The notes beneath the pieces were generated by a model. That model had not been told where the DNA came from. It did not search any database and saw only the letters and a list, made by a program, of their open reading frames with translations. From assembly GCA_009785015.1 (NCBI GenBank), contig WQXD01000040.1:1-19627 (forward strand): a stretch of DNA of 19,627 nt, written 5' to 3'. Below are positions 16,760 to 19,627 of the stretch, piece after piece. The translations under genes were made by a program, and so were the position numbers. Position 1 is the stretch's first letter. Every line of letters begins with the position of its first letter. The stretch is from Oscillospiraceae bacterium. Its GTDB lineage: Bacteria; Bacillota_A; Clostridia; Oscillospirales; WRJC01.

Positions 16760-17353
16760 GTGCAAATTATGCTCGATATGAAAAAATATAACGAAATAAT
16801 GGAAAAACTGAACATAAAAGTGATATACAGCGGGCCCATGTGGGAAGACGGGATAAAAGGCCTCGCCGAAATGGTCAAGACCCATTTATCGCACGACCAG
16901 TTGACGGGAAACGCGTCGAAAGCTGTTTTTTCCGTGTTTGTGGAACAGGTTACGAACATGCTGATGTATTCCGCGGAAAAGAAGCAGTATTCCCAGCCGC
17001 CGGACTATAAAATTTTCGACGTGTCAATGGGTACGGTGATAATGGGCAACAGAACGGACAAAAGGGACACATTTTTCGTTCAGACAAAAAATGCCGTAAA
17101 AGATGAAAATGTAGGATTTTTGACAAAGAAGTTGGATTATTTGAACACTCTCGACAAAAAAGAGTTGCGGCAGCTTTACAGGGAAATGGTGCGAAACGAT
17201 AACAGCGACAATCCGGAGAGCCAGGGGGCGGGACTTGGGTTGATTGAGATCGCAAGGCGGGCGACGGCGCCGCTTGGATATGCGTTTGAACCGATTTCCG
17301 AAGGCATGTCTTTTTTCACGCTTTATGTAGAAATTACGCAGGAAGGAGTTTAA
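16760..17353 (+). CDS. siaB: SiaB-like protein kinase (DUF6272 family)
   Basis: The protein has about 197 residues and no membrane segment. An HATPase-like (GHKL) layout is visible: the N-box-like helix VEQVTNMLMYSAE (61-73, Glu62, Asn66), a FLTKKLDYLNTLDKKELRQLY stretch split around 120-140, and a glycine box SQGAGLGLIEIARR (154-167). In Pseudomonas SiaB is the kinase that phosphorylates SiaC and opposes the phosphatase SiaA. Its place between a PP2C gene and a SiaC-like gene is the same here. The start is uncertain: GTG 16760 lies 4-5 nt after GAGGAGGG (16748-16755), and in-frame ATGs at 16769 and 16778 are 13 nt or more away. The gene lies 26 nt after the PP2C gene and 3 nt before siaC. 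Confidence 0.82.
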   Translation: MQIMLDMKKYNEIMEKLNIKVIYSGPMWEDGIKGLAEMVKTHLSHDQLTGNASKAVFSVFVEQVTNMLMYSAEKKQYSQPPDYKIFDVSMGTVIMGNRTDKRDTFFVQTKNAVKDENVGFLTKKLDYLNTLDKKELRQLYREMVRNDNSDNPESQGAGLGLIEIARRATAPLGYAFEPISEGMSFFTLYVEITQEGV

Positions 17354-17356
17354 TTT

Positions 17357-17740
17357 ATGGCTTTCAGATTAGAAAGGGAAAAAACGAAAACGACGCCGTA
17401 TATACTCATCGACGAAAAAAGGGGATATATGCGTTTTGAGGGAGAGAGTTACCTTGAGGATATAGTCGGTTTTTTCAAGGAAATAAACGAATGGCTTCAA
17501 ATATATCTGACTTCCGATTTCGATGAACTTACTTTTGACTGCGCGTTGAAATACTTCAACAGCTCGACAACCAAGCAGATATATAACATCCTCAGGCTCA
17601 TGGACGCAAACGCAGCCGGCAAAAAAGTGACTGTCAATTGGATCGTCGGCGACAAAGACGACGATATGCTGATAGAGTGCGGCGAGGATTATCAGGACGA
17701 CATGAAAAATCTGCGCTTTAACATCATAATAGACAACTAA
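17357..17740 (+). CDS. siaC: SiaC-like regulatory phosphoprotein (DUF1987)
   Basis: The protein has 127 residues, the usual SiaC length. The core LTFDCALKYFNSSTTKQIYN (58-77) contains the phosphorylation loop, where Pseudomonas SiaC has Thr68 in a similar FN/LN-T-S-S setting. By position the acceptor here would be Ser69 or a nearby Ser/Thr. The following VNWIVGDKDDDMLIECGEDY (93-112) is also typical of the family. SiaC resembles STAS-domain anti-sigma antagonists. In its unphosphorylated form it activates the diguanylate cyclase SiaD in Pseudomonas. No cyclase is present in the window, so its partner here is open. GGAAGGAG at 17341-17348 lies just before the ATG, which is 3 nt after the SiaB stop, so translation is coupled. 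No clear terminator follows in the next 56 nt. Confidence 0.85.
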   Translation: MAFRLEREKTKTTPYILIDEKRGYMRFEGESYLEDIVGFFKEINEWLQIYLTSDFDELTFDCALKYFNSSTTKQIYNILRLMDANAAGKKVTVNWIVGDKDDDMLIECGEDYQDDMKNLRFNIIIDN

Positions 17741-17796
17741 CCGCTGATATGCGTAAGTGAAAAAATCTTGGACTATTTTTAAAATTCGGAGGCGTT

Positions 17797-18792
17797 ATGA
17801 GCGGAGATATAATTCCATATGTCGATAAAATAATTTCAATGATTGAAAAGGCGCGGCAAAATGCTTTGCAAAGCGTAAACGCCGAGCTTATTAGACTTTA
17901 CTGGAATGTCGGAGAATATTTAAGTAACGAAAGCGTGAAGGCAGCACATGGCGATTCGTTTATTGATGCGACCGCCGAATATATAAAAGCGAATTGCCCC
18001 GACATAAAAGGATTCACGCGCCGCGGGCTTTATCGGATGCGACAATTTTATGAAACATACAGAGATAACGAATTTGTGTCACCACTGGTGACACAAATTA
18101 GCTGGACGAATCATCTGTTGATTCTTTCCGGCACAAAGACGATCGAGGAAAAGGAATTTTACATTGCCCTGTGCATAAAAGAAAAATATAGCAAACGCGA
18201 ACTGGAACGCCAAATAAGCAGCGCGTATTATCAACGCTACATGCTCTCATCAAATACGCTTGCTCCGAGTGAAGCCCTGCACAATGAAAACATTCGCTTC
18301 CTTGACAGTTATGTGTTGGAATTTCTTGACTTGCCGGACAAACATTCGGAGAATGATCTAAAGCGGGCAATCGTTCAAAATCTGAAAAAATTTATTCTTG
18401 AAGTCGGAAAAGATTTTAGTTTCATGGGCGAAGAATATCGTGTGCAGGTTGCCAATTCAGATTTTTATATTGACCTGTTATTTTATCATCGCGATTTGTC
18501 TTGCCTTGTGGCGTTTGAATTAAAAATTGATACATTCAAGCCGGAATATTTGGGTAAAATGAACTTTTATCTTGAAGCTCTTGACCGCGAACATAAAAAG
18601 CCGAATGAAAATCCGAGCATCGGCATCATTTTATGCGCGGGCAAAGAAGATGAAATTGTCGAGTTCGCTATGAGCCGTAGCCTTTCGCCAACGATGGTTG
18701 CGGAGTATTCCTTGAAATTAATTGATAAAAAATTATTGGAACAAAAATTGAGAGAGTTTAAAGGACTATTAAAGGCTGAAAATGAATTATAA
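17797..18792 (+). CDS. DUF1016/YhcG-type PD-(D/E)XK nuclease family protein
   Basis: The protein has 331 residues and two parts. An N-terminal helical DUF1016_N domain, about 10-160, has LIRLYWNVGEYL, FTRRGLYRMRQFYETY, SPLVTQISWTNHLLIL and KRELERQISS. A C-terminal nuclease domain, about 170-320, has Asp226 in FYIDLLFYH and Glu241-x-Lys243 in AFELK. These are the catalytic residues of the PD-(D/E)XK fold. Family members occur scattered in accessory regions and near restriction-modification genes; the biological role is not settled. GGAGG sits just before ATG 17797. The gene looks more AT-rich than the operon before it and contains a 29-bp perfect palindrome, which fits horizontal origin. No methylase or integrase is seen beside it. 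Confidence 0.9.
   Translation: MSGDIIPYVDKIISMIEKARQNALQSVNAELIRLYWNVGEYLSNESVKAAHGDSFIDATAEYIKANCPDIKGFTRRGLYRMRQFYETYRDNEFVSPLVTQISWTNHLLILSGTKTIEEKEFYIALCIKEKYSKRELERQISSAYYQRYMLSSNTLAPSEALHNENIRFLDSYVLEFLDLPDKHSENDLKRAIVQNLKKFILEVGKDFSFMGEEYRVQVANSDFYIDLLFYHRDLSCLVAFELKIDTFKPEYLGKMNFYLEALDREHKKPNENPSIGIILCAGKEDEIVEFAMSRSLSPTMVAEYSLKLIDKKLLEQKLREFKGLLKAENEL
18071..18099. repeat. 29-bp perfect palindrome inside the DUF1016 nuclease gene
   Basis: Arms AATTTGTGTCACCA (18071-18084) and TGGTGACACAAATT (18086-18099) are exact reverse complements around a single C. It codes for the FVSPLVTQI part of the nuclease. No terminator features follow. Confidence 0.9.
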
Positions 18793-18845
18793 TAAAAAGG
18801 CTGTTAGATTTCACATTATGCCCATCTAAAAGGAGATATATCATA

Positions 18846-19627
18846 ATGAGTTACAAAATCGGGTCATTTAATATTGAAAGCAAACAACACTCAGCCGGTG
18901 AAATCGGCAGGGATCTGTTTGGTGTAATATACGATGTTATCCGTGATGAAGATCTCGACATATTTGCGCTCCAGGAAGTGCTGAAACAATCAGAATTTGA
19001 TTCAATAAAAAGAAATTTACCGTTAGGCTGGACAGGTTGTTTTGCCAATTCCGGCAAAGGGGTACACAGTAGATATGGGTTTGCCTTCTTTTGGAATGAA
19101 TATCGGTTCAAAGAGTGTTCAAGAGATAAATTACCGCAAATATTAGACTATTATAAATCCGAGACGCATTTGAACAGAGAACCGTTTTTTGGAAGATTTG
19201 TTCCCATAGGAATCGGTGCATTTCGTGAATATAGATTAATTAACATACACTTGACTTCAGGCGATTCTCAGCAAAAGAAAATAGAATGTGAAACTGTTTT
19301 TGGAAAAATATATAACGAGGCGGACACCCACAGATTCGGAAATAATAAACCCGCTGTCACGGTTGTTCTGGGGGATTTTAACTATTGCATGTCGGATTGC
19401 CATTCCATAGCAGCAGGTGTCAGCGAATCAAAGGGGTATCCATATGTAACGACGATACTCAATAACATGACGCACATAAACGATTCCCAAAAAGGGTACA
19501 ACAGCAGCCTGGATCACTTCAGTTATGACGAAACCAAGTATTCAGACAATATAGTCGATTTTTTCTGCATAGATGCAGTCGCCAAATACTTCGGCGGAAA
19601 TTTTGAAAACTATAAAGAAAAAATTTC
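18846..19627 (+). CDS. Endonuclease/exonuclease/phosphatase (EEP) family protein, 3' end outside window
   Basis: The frame is open from ATG 18846 to the window edge, 260 codons without a stop. It shows the EEP (DNase I/ExoIII-like) motifs in order: SFNIE with Asn9, ALQEV with Gln43-Glu44, NIHL (133-136), VLGDFN with Asp177 and Asn179, and SLDHF with Asp223-His224. The family cleaves phosphodiester or phosphate ester bonds in nucleic acids, lipids or small molecules with a divalent metal. No signal peptide is present. AAAGGAG at 18828-18834 lies 11 nt before the start. It follows the DUF1016 nuclease by 53 nt and shares its AT-rich look, so the two may be one accessory unit. The substrate cannot be told from the sequence. 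Confidence 0.85.
   Translation, partial: MSYKIGSFNIESKQHSAGEIGRDLFGVIYDVIRDEDLDIFALQEVLKQSEFDSIKRNLPLGWTGCFANSGKGVHSRYGFAFFWNEYRFKECSRDKLPQILDYYKSETHLNREPFFGRFVPIGIGAFREYRLINIHLTSGDSQQKKIECETVFGKIYNEADTHRFGNNKPAVTVVLGDFNYCMSDCHSIAAGVSESKGYPYVTTILNNMTHINDSQKGYNSSLDHFSYDETKYSDNIVDFFCIDAVAKYFGGNFENYKEKI

Noticed and set aside
1..19627. CRISPR arrays, tRNA or rRNA genes, insertion sequences
   Set aside because: No regularly spaced repeats, cloverleaf pattern, rRNA-like sequence or transposase was found on reading both strands.

Overview
The window looks like a chromosomal segment of a monoderm, probably uncultured, anaerobic Firmicute (Clostridia-like). The reasons are strong GGAGG-type ribosome binding sites, an ER-type (SipW-like) signal peptidase, S-layer homology domains, a lipobox lipoprotein, sigma-A promoters with 17-nt spacers and long multidomain signalling proteins. 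All 16 genes are on the + strand. The first and last run off the window. No tRNA, rRNA, CRISPR array or insertion sequence was seen.

Layout. (1) 1-2782: the end of a right-handed beta-helix (pectinase-like) protein, an SGNH-type esterase and an orphan extracellular sugar-binding lipoprotein, closed by a terminator at 2828-2864. This looks like plant polysaccharide use. (2) 2962-7415: a five-gene export and surface operon. It encodes a SipW-type signal peptidase, a TasA-like secreted protein, a TasA-like protein with an SLH wall anchor, a short TasA-like protein and a glycine-rich protein with an ALK-type Gly-rich domain. It is closed by a terminator at 7435-7490. (3) 7646-9754: a tandem ADP-ribosylglycohydrolase whose first copy has lost the metal site, with its own promoter. 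(4) 9807-11506: a diiron MBL-fold (ODP/flavodiiron-like) sensor candidate translationally coupled to an HD-GYP protein. (5) 11648-17740: a four-gene signalling operon behind a good sigma-A promoter. It encodes a soluble hybrid histidine kinase, a membrane PP2C phosphatase with two fused periplasmic binding domains (SiaA-like), a SiaB-like kinase and a SiaC-like phosphoprotein. No GGDEF partner (SiaD) is present. (6) 17797-end: two genes that look more AT-rich, a DUF1016/YhcG PD-(D/E)XK nuclease carrying a 29-bp perfect palindrome, and a partial endonuclease/exonuclease/phosphatase-family protein. These are probably accessory.

How it may work together (inference): region 2 builds a wall-anchored extracellular matrix or fibre layer. 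Regions 4 and 5 hold the parts of an environmental switch: an O2/NO or iron sensor with a possible c-di-GMP phosphodiesterase, and a ligand-controlled PP2C/kinase/phosphoprotein partner switch. In Pseudomonas the SiaABC module controls c-di-GMP and aggregation. Here the cyclase is missing and an HD-GYP protein lies next door. The most notable systems are the SipW/TasA/SLH/Gly-rich operon and the SiaABC-like operon with its unusual sensor.
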